From: Gordoniibacillus chartarius
Lineage (GTDB): Bacteria; Bacillota; Bacilli; Paenibacillales; NBRC-103111
Length of the DNA: 64,000 nucleotides
Reading direction: 5' to 3'
Assembly: GCF_042432825.1 (NCBI RefSeq)
Contig: NZ_JBHLWN010000049.1
Location: forward strand, 62,001 to 126,000
Each line of letters starts with the position of its first letter. The stretch's first letter is position 1. Positions 43,333 to 51,836 of the stretch are shown piece by piece. The position numbers and the translations under genes are program-made. The notes under the pieces are model-generated. The model did no database searches. It was given only the letters and a program-made list of their open reading frames with translations, and was not told where the DNA came from.

Positions 43333-45033
43333 TCAGTCGCAGCCGCAGCCTGCCTTCGCATGATCCGTAATTTCCGTCGGATACTTGTTGTCGAAGCAAG
43401 CCGTGCAGTGACCGCGGTTCTCCTCCTGCGCCGTCCGCCCGATCGCCTCCAGCAGCCCTTCCTGACTGAGAAAATGCAAGGAATCCGCGTTAATCGCCTT
43501 GCGAATTTCTTCGATCGATTTCTGCGCGGCAATCAGCTCCTTGCGGTCCGGCGTATCGATGCCGTAGAAGCAAGGGTTCTGGAACGGCGGCGAGGAGATG
43601 CGCACATGCACCTCGGTCGCCCCCGCTTCACGCAGAAGGTTGACGATGCGAAGCGATGTCGTGCCGCGCACGATCGAATCGTCGATCATGACGACGCGCT
43701 TGCCTTCGACGACCTTGCGCACCGCACTCAGCTTCATCTTCACGCCCTGCTCGCGCAGCTCCTGGCTCGGCTGAATGAACGTCCGGCCCGTGTACCGGTT
43801 CTTGATCAGCCCGAGCTCGTACGGGATGCCCGTTTGCTCCGCGAAGCCGATCGCCGCCGAGATCGAGCTGTCCGGGACGCCGGTCACTACGTCCGCATCG
43901 ACGAACGACTCCGTCGCCAGACGCTTGCCCATCCGCTTGCGCGCCGAGTGAATGTTAATGGCGTCGATATCGCTGTCCGGGCGGGCAAAATAAATGTATT
44001 CCATCGCGCAGATCGCGCGCTTCTTCGCTTCCGTAAACCGATCCAAATGCAGACCGTCGCGATCCAGCACGAGCAGCTCGCCCGGCTCCAGATCGCGCAC
44101 CGCTTCCCCGCCGACCGCATCGAAGGCGCACGTCTCGGAAGCGAACAAATACGCATCGCCAAGGCGGCCCATCACGAACGGGCGCAGCCCGTGCGGATCG
44201 AGCGCGGCGATCAGCTTATCCTTCGTCATGACGAGGAACGCATAAGCCCCTACGATCTGCCCAAGCGCATCCTTAACGGCGTCAACAATATCGTCGTGCT
44301 CGGAACGCGCAATCAGATGCGCCAGCACTTCGGTATCGCTCGTCGTTTGGAAAATCGACCCCATCCGCTCCAGCTTGCGGCGCAGCTCCGGCGCGTTGAC
44401 CAGGTTCCCGTTCGTAGCAATCGCCAGATCGCCTTCGCGATACTTGAACACGAGCGGCTGCGCGTTCTGCAGCTTGCTCTCGCCAGCGGTCGAATAACGG
44501 ACATGCGCAACGGCGCCCGTCCCTTGCAGACCCGGCAGCGTGTTGTTGTCGAATACTTCCTTCACGAGCCCCATACCGCGGTGGTAATGGAAATTGTCCG
44601 CATCCGCGGTACAGATGCCCGCGCTCTCCTGACCGCGGTGCTGCAGCGCGTGCAGCCCGTAGTAGCAGAGCGACGCGGCGTCGGGGTGACCGAACACCCC
44701 GAACACGCCGCACTCCTCGCGCAGCTTGTCGGTCCAGCCGTCGTGCGGAGACGTGCCTTCGTTATAGTAATCGCCGCTCCACAGCGTCTCTACGTCCGAC
44801 GAGGCCACGGCGTCCCAGGCCCGCTCGGCGCCGGGCACCGTGCCCGAAGCGAACGACGACCCGAACTCCATGCTCAGCAGCCCGCTGTTGCGAGCTGCCG
44901 AGCTTCTGTTCGCAGGCGCCGCCATATCCGCACCGCCTGCCGCCATCGCTTGAGCGTCGCTACCAACCGCTGACTGACCGTGTGACTGACTCTGGTTCCC
45001 CTCTTCATCCGACGCTCTTATTTCATATAGCAT
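43333..45033 (-). CDS. purF: Amidophosphoribosyltransferase PurF with a long N-terminal extension
   Basis: 566 residues. First committed step: PRPP plus glutamine to phosphoribosylamine. The glutaminase Cys is in REECGVFGVFGH, at about residue 107; in B. subtilis PurF that Cys follows an 11-residue propeptide. The first residues here, MLYEIRASDEEG, resemble a normal PurF start, so about 90 Ala/Ser/Gly-rich residues appear inserted before the Cys. The PRPP loop is VVMIDDSIVRGTT and the C-terminal HCTACFD plus CGCD are Fe-S cluster ligands. Start overlaps the purL stop by 16 bp. Confidence 0.95.
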   Translation of the reverse strand: MLYEIRASDEEGNQSQSHGQSAVGSDAQAMAAGGADMAAPANRSSAARNSGLLSMEFGSSFASGTVPGAERAWDAVASSDVETLWSGDYYNEGTSPHDGWTDKLREECGVFGVFGHPDAASLCYYGLHALQHRGQESAGICTADADNFHYHRGMGLVKEVFDNNTLPGLQGTGAVAHVRYSTAGESKLQNAQPLVFKYREGDLAIATNGNLVNAPELRRKLERMGSIFQTTSDTEVLAHLIARSEHDDIVDAVKDALGQIVGAYAFLVMTKDKLIAALDPHGLRPFVMGRLGDAYLFASETCAFDAVGGEAVRDLEPGELLVLDRDGLHLDRFTEAKKRAICAMEYIYFARPDSDIDAINIHSARKRMGKRLATESFVDADVVTGVPDSSISAAIGFAEQTGIPYELGLIKNRYTGRTFIQPSQELREQGVKMKLSAVRKVVEGKRVVMIDDSIVRGTTSLRIVNLLREAGATEVHVRISSPPFQNPCFYGIDTPDRKELIAAQKSIEEIRKAINADSLHFLSQEGLLEAIGRTAQEENRGHCTACFDNKYPTEITDHAKAGCGCD

Positions 45034-47264
45034 GGGATCGCTTCCTTCCAGACTTTTTCCAACGTTGCAACTTCCGAGCGGATCCCTTCCTTACCGTTAA
45101 CAGTAACCGTCAGCTGCGAACCGCCGACCTTGCCGATCTCGCGGCACGGCACGCCGCGCTCCGCGAGCAGCTTTTGAAGCGCAGAAGCCTTGTCCGGCTT
45201 GGCGCTCAGCACGATGCGCGACTGCGACTCGCTGAACAGCGCTACATCGGCGCGCAGCTCGCTGTCCACGGCAACCGTGGCGCCGATGCCGCCGCTGATG
45301 CAGGACTCCGCCAGCGCAACCGCCAGACCGCCCTCGGACAAATCGTGAGCCGAGGCGACCAGTCCGCCGCGGATCGCTTCCAGCACCGCCTGCTGCAGCT
45401 TACGCTCGACAGCCAGGTCCAGCACCGGCGGACGGCCTTCCGTTACGCCGTGCACGACGTACTGGAACTCGCTGCCGCCCAGCTCCGCCTTCGTTTCGCC
45501 CAGCAGCAGCACAACGTCGCCCTCAGCCTTAAAGCCTTGCGTCGTAATATGATCAACGTCCTCGACGAGACCGACCATGCCGATAACCGGCGTCGGGTAG
45601 ATCGCGCCTTTGGCGTTCTCGTTGTACAGCGATACGTTGCCGCCGATAACCGGTGTGTCCAGCTCGCGGCAAGCTTCCGCCATGCCGTCGACCGCTTTCT
45701 CCAGCTGCCAGAAAATTTCCGGCTTCTCCGGCGAACCGAAGTTGAGGTTATCCGTTACGGCAAGCGGCAATCCGCCGGAGCAGACGATATTGCGCGCCGC
45801 TTCGCTGACCGCAATGCGGCCGCCGACTTCCGGATCGAGATACACATACCGGCCGTTGCAATCGGTCGTCATGGCAAGCGCCTTACGCGTTCCCGGCACG
45901 CCGACCACCGCAGCGTCCGAGCCCGGACGAACGAACGTCTCCGTGCGAACCATCGAATCGTATTGGTTGTACACCCATTCCTTCGAAGCGACCGTCGGCG
46001 ACGCGAGCACCTTCTTCAAGGCGTCCGTCAGATCGGTTACTTCGGCGTAACGGAGCGTGTCGACGGCACCATTTTCCGCATAGTAGGCAGGCTCCCTGGA
46101 AGGCTTGTTGTACACCGGGCACTCGTCGACGAGCGCGCCGACCGGCATGTCGCCCACCAGCTCACCCTTGTGGAACAGCTTCAGACGGCCGTCGTCGGTC
46201 ACCTTGCCGACCTTCGCGCAGATGACGCCCCACTTCTCGAAAATCGCCCGCGCCTTCGCCTCGTTCTCCGGCGAGACCACGAACAGCATCCGCTCCTGCG
46301 ACTCGGAGAGCATCATTTCGTACGGGGTCATGCCGATTTCGCGCTGCGGCACTTCATCGAGGTACAGCTCGATGCCGTTGCCGGCCTTCGACGCCATCTC
46401 CGCGGACGAGCAAGTCAGACCCGCTGCGCCCATATCCTGAATGCCGAGCACGATACCGGAAGCGATCAGCTCCAGGCACGACTCCATCACGAGCTTCTCC
46501 ATGAACGGATCGCCGACCTGTACCGCAGGACGCTTCGACTCGGACTCCTCCGTCAGCTCCTCGGACGCGAACGTCGCCCCGTGGATCCCGTCGCGGCCCG
46601 TTGCCGGTCCGACGTAGAACACCGGGTTGCCGACGCCCTTCGCCACACCCTTCTGAATCTGATCATGGTTAATAAGACCGACGCACATGGCGTTAACGAG
46701 CGGATTGCCTTCGTAGCTCTCGTCGAACATCACTTCGCCCGCAACGGTCGGGATGCCGATACAGTTGCCGTAGCCGGCGATACCGGACACGACATGCTCG
46801 AACAGGTAACGGACGCGGTCGTTCTCCAGACGACCGAAGCGCAGCGAGTTCAGCAGAGCGACAGGACGCGCCCCCATCGAGAAAATATCGCGGATAATGC
46901 CGCCCACCCCGGTCGCCGCGCCTTGATAGGGCTCGATGGCCGACGGATGGTTGTGCGACTCGATTTTGAATACGACAGCCTGATTGTCGCCGATATCGAC
47001 GACGCCAGCGCCCTCGCCCGGTCCCATCAGGACGCGAGGGCCGCTTGTCGGGAAGCGGCGCAGCACCGGCTTGGAATTTTTGTACGAGCAGTGCTCCGAC
47101 CACATGACCGAGAACACGCCGATTTCGACGTAGTTCGGCTTGCGCCCGAGGAAGCCGCAAATTTTCGCATACTCGTCGTCGGTGACACCCATTTGCTTGT
47201 AGAGCTTCTGCTCTGCGATTTGCTCCGCGTTCGGCTCCTTAGCCGCCGATAACTGCTGTGCCAC
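45018..47264 (-). CDS. purL: FGAM synthase, large subunit PurL (small type)
   Basis: 748 residues, the PurS/Q-dependent form. Amidates FGAR to FGAM. Motifs: GPGEGAGVVDIGDNQAVVFKIESHNHPSAIEPYQGAATGVGGIIRDIFSMGARPVAL, GIQDMGAAGLTCSSAEMA and SAHDLSEGGLAVALAESC. Start overlaps the purQ stop by 26 bp. Works as a complex with PurQ and PurS encoded just upstream. Confidence 0.97.
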   Translation of the reverse strand: MAQQLSAAKEPNAEQIAEQKLYKQMGVTDDEYAKICGFLGRKPNYVEIGVFSVMWSEHCSYKNSKPVLRRFPTSGPRVLMGPGEGAGVVDIGDNQAVVFKIESHNHPSAIEPYQGAATGVGGIIRDIFSMGARPVALLNSLRFGRLENDRVRYLFEHVVSGIAGYGNCIGIPTVAGEVMFDESYEGNPLVNAMCVGLINHDQIQKGVAKGVGNPVFYVGPATGRDGIHGATFASEELTEESESKRPAVQVGDPFMEKLVMESCLELIASGIVLGIQDMGAAGLTCSSAEMASKAGNGIELYLDEVPQREIGMTPYEMMLSESQERMLFVVSPENEAKARAIFEKWGVICAKVGKVTDDGRLKLFHKGELVGDMPVGALVDECPVYNKPSREPAYYAENGAVDTLRYAEVTDLTDALKKVLASPTVASKEWVYNQYDSMVRTETFVRPGSDAAVVGVPGTRKALAMTTDCNGRYVYLDPEVGGRIAVSEAARNIVCSGGLPLAVTDNLNFGSPEKPEIFWQLEKAVDGMAEACRELDTPVIGGNVSLYNENAKGAIYPTPVIGMVGLVEDVDHITTQGFKAEGDVVLLLGETKAELGGSEFQYVVHGVTEGRPPVLDLAVERKLQQAVLEAIRGGLVASAHDLSEGGLAVALAESCISGGIGATVAVDSELRADVALFSESQSRIVLSAKPDKASALQKLLAERGVPCREIGKVGGSQLTVTVNGKEGIRSEVATLEKVWKEAIPCYMK

Positions 47265-47937
47265 TCTGTTCCCTCCATGCGTTCAAGATCGATGTAAACA
47301 TACGCTTGCCGTCCGCCGAGCCGAGCAGCTCGTGCACGGCGCGCTCCGGATGCGGCATCATGCCGACGACGTTGCCGGCTGCGTTCGATACGCCTGCGAT
47401 ATCGTCCACCGAGCCGTTCGGGTTGTTGCCCGCTTCGTAGCGAAACACGATTTGGCCGTTTTGCTGCAGCTCCTTCAGTGTCGCTTCATCACAGTAGTAG
47501 CTGCCTTCGCCGTGCGCGATCGGAATGTCGATCAGCTCGTTCTCCGCGTAATCGCTGGTGAACGGCGTCCGGTTGTTCACGACGCGAAGCTTCGCGCTAT
47601 GGCAGCGGAATTTCAATTCCTTGTTGCGCAGCAGCGCCCCCGGCAGCAGACGGGCTTCGGTCAAGATCTGGAACCCGTTGCAAATGCCGAGAATGTATTT
47701 GCCCTTCTCCGCCGCTTCCTTCAGCGCGGCCATGACCGGCGCGAATTGGGCGATTGCCCCGCAGCGGAGATAATCCCCGTAAGAGAAACCGCCCGGCACG
47801 AGAATCGCGTCGTAAGCGGAAAGATCCGTCGATGTATGCCATACGTATTCCACCGGTTGACCGATCGTCGACTCGACCGCCTTGAAGCAGTCGATGTCGC
47901 AGTTCGAGCCCGGAAACACCAGTACTCCGAATTTCAT
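47239..47937 (-). CDS. purQ: FGAM synthase, glutaminase subunit PurQ
   Basis: 232 residues. Class I glutamine amidotransferase with nucleophile Cys in ILGICNGFQIL and His in MMPHPERAVHELLG. FGVLVFPGSNCDID is the typical N-terminus. AGGAGG lies about 11 nt before ATG 47937. The gap of 232 bp to purS is unusual for the operon. Confidence 0.97.
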   Translation of the reverse strand: MKFGVLVFPGSNCDIDCFKAVESTIGQPVEYVWHTSTDLSAYDAILVPGGFSYGDYLRCGAIAQFAPVMAALKEAAEKGKYILGICNGFQILTEARLLPGALLRNKELKFRCHSAKLRVVNNRTPFTSDYAENELIDIPIAHGEGSYYCDEATLKELQQNGQIVFRYEAGNNPNGSVDDIAGVSNAAGNVVGMMPHPERAVHELLGSADGKRMFTSILNAWREQSGTAVIGG

Positions 47938-48169
47938 GATTGCCGAGGCCTCCTCACAAGCTCATCTTGGAAAGCTGTCATCGTAAGCAAAAATGCTGCC
48001 GTCTCTGCGAAAGCGCACTTGACGTGCGCCGGTGTCTGTCCGTGCACAGCGTCACGCGTCAGGAAACGCAAGCTTGCGTCCGCTGACTCACCGTAACATG
48101 CGTCGCTGTCCATCCGTCCCTTGCGTCCGTCGGAACCGGGTTCCCGCGCAACTCCACGGGCCGTGCCGG
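47938..48169 (-). other. Unusually long gap between purS and purQ
   Basis: In most relatives purS and purQ nearly touch. Here 232 bp separate them. A 99-codon minus-strand frame spans it but overlaps the end of purS, has no RBS and is Arg/Ala-rich; I do not accept it as a gene. The stretch holds several short direct and inverted repeats (GCACTTGACGTGCGC; CGTCACGCGTCAGG; TTGCGTCCGTC and TTGCGTCCGCT). Confidence 0.5.
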
Positions 48170-48418
48170 TTACGCCTGCTCCAGCTCGTAACGGTAATCT
48201 TCGATCACCGTGTTGGCGAGCAGCTTCTCGCACATCGCCTTCACGCGGGCTTCCGCTTCGTTCTTATCCGACGTTTGCAGCTCCAGCTCGACATACTTGC
48301 CTACGCGCGCCTTGCCGACTTCGCCGAAGCCGAGCGCGTGCAGAGCGCCTTGTACGGCGCTGCCTTGGGGGTCGAGTACATTTTGCTTAATGGTGACGTA
48401 TACCTTCGCTTTCATCAT
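48170..48418 (-). CDS. purS: FGAM synthase subunit PurS
   Basis: 82 residues. Small scaffold protein of the PurLQS complex; KAKVYVTIKQNVLDPQGSAVQGALHALGF and VGKYVELEL are the family signature. GGAGGAGGAG precedes the ATG at 48418; a second ATG follows directly. Lies 48 bp after the purC stop. Confidence 0.96.
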   Translation of the reverse strand: MMKAKVYVTIKQNVLDPQGSAVQGALHALGFGEVGKARVGKYVELELQTSDKNEAEARVKAMCEKLLANTVIEDYRYELEQA

Positions 48419-48466
48419 GGGGGGTTCTCCTCCTCCGGGGGTTTAGGGTACTGCTGTCTTTCGTGC

Positions 48467-49369
48467 TTAGTCTATTTTCGAAGTCAGTTTGCGGTAAATG
48501 TCATGGTAGCGATCCGCCGTAGCTTGCACCACTTCGTCCGGCAGCGGATCCGGCTCGCTGTTTTTGTCCCAGCCGGAGTTTGCCAGGTACGTGCGCACCG
48601 GCTCTTTGTCCAGACTGTCGATCTCAATATCAAGCGCGTACTTGTCCTTCGCCCAGAAACGGGACGAATCCGGCGTCAGCATTTCGTCGATAATGAGCAG
48701 CTGGTCGCCGATGAAGCCGAATTCGAACTTCGTGTCGGCGAGGATGATGCCGCGGTCTTCGCAGTATACCTGAGCATTGGCGTAGATATGCTGGCTGCGC
48801 TGCATCAGCTTCTTGGTCATATTTTCGCCGAAGCGCTCTATCATTTGGTCAATCGTAATATCCTCGTCGTGGCCGACATCGTTCTTGATCGCCGGTGTGA
48901 AGATCGGGCTCGGCAGCTTTTCGTTCTTGCGCAGTCCCGCCGGCAGCTCATGCCCGTTGATTTTGCCCGTTTCCTGGTACTGACGCCAGCCGCCGCCGGT
49001 AATGTAGCCGCGGACGACGCATTCGACCGGAATCCGGATCGCCTTGTACGTCACCATCACGCGCCCAACTAGAGGCTGAGCGTTCTCAGGTCTGACATAC
49101 CCCTGATCGATCAGCTTGGTGATGTCCGTATGAATCATATGGTTGGCGAAGAAACCGCCCATCTGATTGAACCAAAATTCGCTCAGCCGATTGAGCACGC
49201 GCCCTTTGTCCGGCACACCCGGCTTCAAGATGTAGTCGAAAGCGGAGATGCGGTCGGTCACGACGATCAGAAAATGTTCCCCCAGGTCATACAGCTCGCG
49301 AACCTTGCCTTTGTATACGAGCGGAGCTTCCACTAAGCCTTCTGCAGTCAATAGCGCGTTGTTCGTCAT
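48467..49369 (-). CDS. purC: SAICAR synthetase PurC (long form)
   Basis: 300 residues, longer than the about 240-residue B. subtilis PurC and of the form also seen in yeast Ade1-type proteins. Joins CAIR and aspartate. Motifs: YKGKVRELYDLGEHFLIVVTDRISAFDYIL, ECVVRGYITGGGWRQYQETGKI and DTKFEFGFIGDQLLIIDEMLTPDSSRFW. AGGAGG lies 11 nt before ATG 49369. Gap to purB 14 bp. Confidence 0.96.
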   Translation of the reverse strand: MTNNALLTAEGLVEAPLVYKGKVRELYDLGEHFLIVVTDRISAFDYILKPGVPDKGRVLNRLSEFWFNQMGGFFANHMIHTDITKLIDQGYVRPENAQPLVGRVMVTYKAIRIPVECVVRGYITGGGWRQYQETGKINGHELPAGLRKNEKLPSPIFTPAIKNDVGHDEDITIDQMIERFGENMTKKLMQRSQHIYANAQVYCEDRGIILADTKFEFGFIGDQLLIIDEMLTPDSSRFWAKDKYALDIEIDSLDKEPVRTYLANSGWDKNSEPDPLPDEVVQATADRYHDIYRKLTSKID

Positions 49370-49383
49370 GAGCTTGCTGCCTC

Positions 49384-50679
49384 CTATTCGAGTCCCAATC
49401 GGGCAAAAATCGTATCCACATGCTTCAAATGCCAGCTCGGATCGAAGCAGTCGGCGATTTCTTCAGCGGATAGCTGCTCGGCGATCGCCGGCGTATTCTC
49501 GATAATGTCGCGGAACGAGCGCTGCTCCTCCCACGCCTGCATCGCTCTCGGCTGCACGGTGTCGTACGCCTGCTCGCGGGAGAAGCCTTTGTCGATCAGC
49601 TTCGTCATCACGCGGCCGGAGAACGGTACGCCGTACGTCGATTGCATATTGCGCAGCATGTTGTGCGGGAACACCGTCAAGTTCTTCACGATGTTGGAGA
49701 ACCGGTTCAGCATGTAATCCAGCAGGCAAGTCGCATCCGGCAAAATGATGCGCTCCACCGACGAGTGGCTGATGTCGCGCTCGTGCCAGAGCGGTACGTT
49801 CTCGTAAGCCGACAGCATGTGGCCGCGAATGACGCGCGACAAGCCGGAGATGTTCTCGCAGCCGATCGGGTTGCGCTTGTGCGGCATCGCCGACGAGCCC
49901 TTCTGGCCCTTCGCGAACGGCTCCTCAACCTCGCGGAACTCGCTCTTCTGCAGCGCGCGGATCTCGGTCGCGAACTTGTCGAGCGACGTTGCGATCAGCG
50001 CCAGCGTCGCCATGTATTCGGCATGGCGGTCGCGCTGCAGCGTCTGCGTCGAGATCGGCGCCGCCTTCGTGCCGAGCTTCTCGCACACGTATTGCTCCAG
50101 GAACGGATCGGCGTTGGCGTACGTGCCGACGGCTCCGGAGATTTTACCGTATTGGACCTGCTCCGCCGCGGTGCGGAACCGCTGCAGGTTGCGCTTCATC
50201 TCTTCGTGCCACAGCGCCATCTTGAGACCGAACGTGGTCGGCTCGGCATGGACGCCATGGGTACGCCCCATCATGGGCGTGTGCTTGTATTGGATCGCTT
50301 TATCTTTGAGAATGTCGATGAAGCGGATGATGTCCTGCTCCAAAATTTCGTTCGCCTGCTTCAGCAGGTAGCCTAGCGCCGTATCGACGACGTCCGTCGA
50401 GGTGAGGCCGTAATGCACCCATTTGCGCTCCGGACCTACCGTTTCCGATACCGCCCGCGTGAACGCGATCACATCGTGGCGGGTTTCCTGCTCAATCTCG
50501 TAAATGCGGTCGATGTTGAAGGTTGCGTTCGCGCGCAGTGCGGCGACGTCCTCCTTCGGGATGACGCCGAGCTCCGCCCATGCTTCGCAGGACAGCAGCT
50601 CCACCTCCAGCCAAGCCTTGAACTTGTTCTCTTCCGTCCAAATACGCGCCATCTCCGGCCGTGTATACCGTTCTAACAT
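49384..50679 (-). CDS. purB: Adenylosuccinate lyase PurB
   Basis: 431 residues. Acts twice in purine synthesis: SAICAR to AICAR and adenylosuccinate to AMP. Motifs: MLERYTRPEMARIWTEENKF start, TSTDVVDTALGY, MMGRTHGVHAEPTTFGLK (general acid His) and the fumarase-superfamily signature KGSSAMPHKRNPIGCENISGL. GGAGGA precedes ATG 50679. Upstream, 1.16 kb of repeats separates it from purK, so it may have its own promoter. Confidence 0.97.
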   Translation of the reverse strand: MLERYTRPEMARIWTEENKFKAWLEVELLSCEAWAELGVIPKEDVAALRANATFNIDRIYEIEQETRHDVIAFTRAVSETVGPERKWVHYGLTSTDVVDTALGYLLKQANEILEQDIIRFIDILKDKAIQYKHTPMMGRTHGVHAEPTTFGLKMALWHEEMKRNLQRFRTAAEQVQYGKISGAVGTYANADPFLEQYVCEKLGTKAAPISTQTLQRDRHAEYMATLALIATSLDKFATEIRALQKSEFREVEEPFAKGQKGSSAMPHKRNPIGCENISGLSRVIRGHMLSAYENVPLWHERDISHSSVERIILPDATCLLDYMLNRFSNIVKNLTVFPHNMLRNMQSTYGVPFSGRVMTKLIDKGFSREQAYDTVQPRAMQAWEEQRSFRDIIENTPAIAEQLSAEEIADCFDPSWHLKHVDTIFARLGLE

Positions 50680-50771
50680 GGTTGTTCCTCCACTCCGAAT
50701 GTTCGGTTTTTATCTATATAAGGTTTGGTTATCGATTGATGGGCCGGTTATCGGCGTTCGTCCTGCGTGTG

Positions 50772-50884
50772 GAGCACTTAGGTTACTTTGAGCACTTAGC
50801 TACTTTGAGCACTTAGCTACTTTGAGCACTTAGCTACTTTGAGCACTTAGCTACTTTGAGCACTTAGGTTACTCGAGCATTTAG
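50772..50884. repeat. 17-bp tandem repeat, seven copies
   Basis: GAGCACTTAG starts at 50772, 50790, 50807, 50824, 50841, 50858 and 50875 (degenerate last copy). The unit is GAGCACTTAGCTACTTT. Diverged GAGCACTT-like words continue to about 51060. Confidence 0.9.
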
Positions 50885-51078
50885 GAAGACTCTGAGCGCT
50901 CCAGGGACTTCTGTCACTTCGAGGACTGCAGATACTGGTGAGCACCTCAGGCTGTTCAAGCACTACAGGGATTGGAGCACACTTCAGGTGTATCGAGCAC
51001 TGCAGGTATTGAGTGCACCTCGGATTTTTCGAAAACTGAGAGCACTTCGAACACTTCATGGCTCTTGCCCGATCCGCT

Positions 51079-51776
51079 CAACAACGACCTTTCGGCCCTT
51101 GTTTCACCTCGCCGGATGCCCCGTCCCGCTCAACAACGCCCATTCGGACTTTGTTTCACCTCGCCGGACGCCCCGTCCCGCTCAACAACGCCCTTTCGGA
51201 CTTTGTTTCACCTCGCCGGACGCCCCGTCCCGCTCAACAACGCCCTTTCGGCCCTTGTTTCACCCAGCCGGTCGCCCGCTCCGCTCAACAACGCCCATTC
51301 GGCCCTTGTTTCACCCAGCCGGTCGCCCGCTCCGCTCAACAACGCCCATTCGGCCCTTGTTTCACCTCGCCAGACGCCCCGTCCCGCTCAACAACGCCCA
51401 TTCGGACTTTGTTTCACCTCGCCAGACGCCCGCTCCGCTCAACAAAGCCCATTCGGCCTTTGTTTCACCTCGCCAGACGCCCCGTCCCGCTCAACAACGC
51501 CCTTTCGGCCCTTGTTTCAACTCGCCAGACGCCCCATCCCGCTCAACAACGCCCATTCGGACTTTGTTTCACCTCGCCAGACGCCCGCCCCGCTCAACAA
51601 CGCCCTTTCGGACTTTGTTTCACCTCGCCGGACGCCCGATCCGCTCAACAACGCCCTTTCGGCCCTTGTTTCACCCAGCCGGTCGCCCGCTCCGCCCAAC
51701 AACGCCCTTTCGGACCTTGTTTCCATCTTTGCAAGACACTCGCCACGTCCAACAACGTCCTTTTAGCTTTTGCTGC
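51079..51776. repeat. Array C: 14 tandem ~52-bp hairpin units
   Basis: Cores (CAACAAC) start at 51079, 51131, 51183, 51235, 51286, 51337, 51389, 51440, 51492, 51544, 51595, 51646, 51697 and 51750. The full core begins CAACAACGCCC and ends GGCCCTTGTT, the exact reverse complement of the commonest core of array B. Linkers differ from array B and come in two main forms (CACCTCGCCAGACGCCCCGT and CACCCAGCCGGTCGCCCGCT). Array copy number (14) and period (51-52) equal those of array B. Confidence 0.93.
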
Positions 51777-51836
51777 AACCTACGCCGACAAACAGTTCCG
51801 CCCTGACATCGCCCGTCCTGACCTTACTGTTACAGT

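Larger units (their letters stand above)
50680..51836. other. 1.16-kb non-coding repeat island within the pur operon
   Basis: Between purK and purB, which usually almost touch. It holds the 17-bp array (50772-50884), a stretch of decayed GAGCACTTC-like motifs (50885-51060) and array C (51079-51776). All three plus-strand frames stay open through array C because the unit has no plus-strand stop in any frame; there is no RBS, so I call no protein. Confidence 0.8.

Noticed and set aside
44982..47252. 756-codon plus-strand open frame opposite purL
   Set aside because: Antisense shadow of purL with Arg/His/Leu-rich composition and no RBS.
47934..48233. 99-codon minus-strand frame between purS and purQ
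   Set aside because: It overlaps the end of purS out of frame, lacks an RBS and has a random, Arg/Ala-rich composition.
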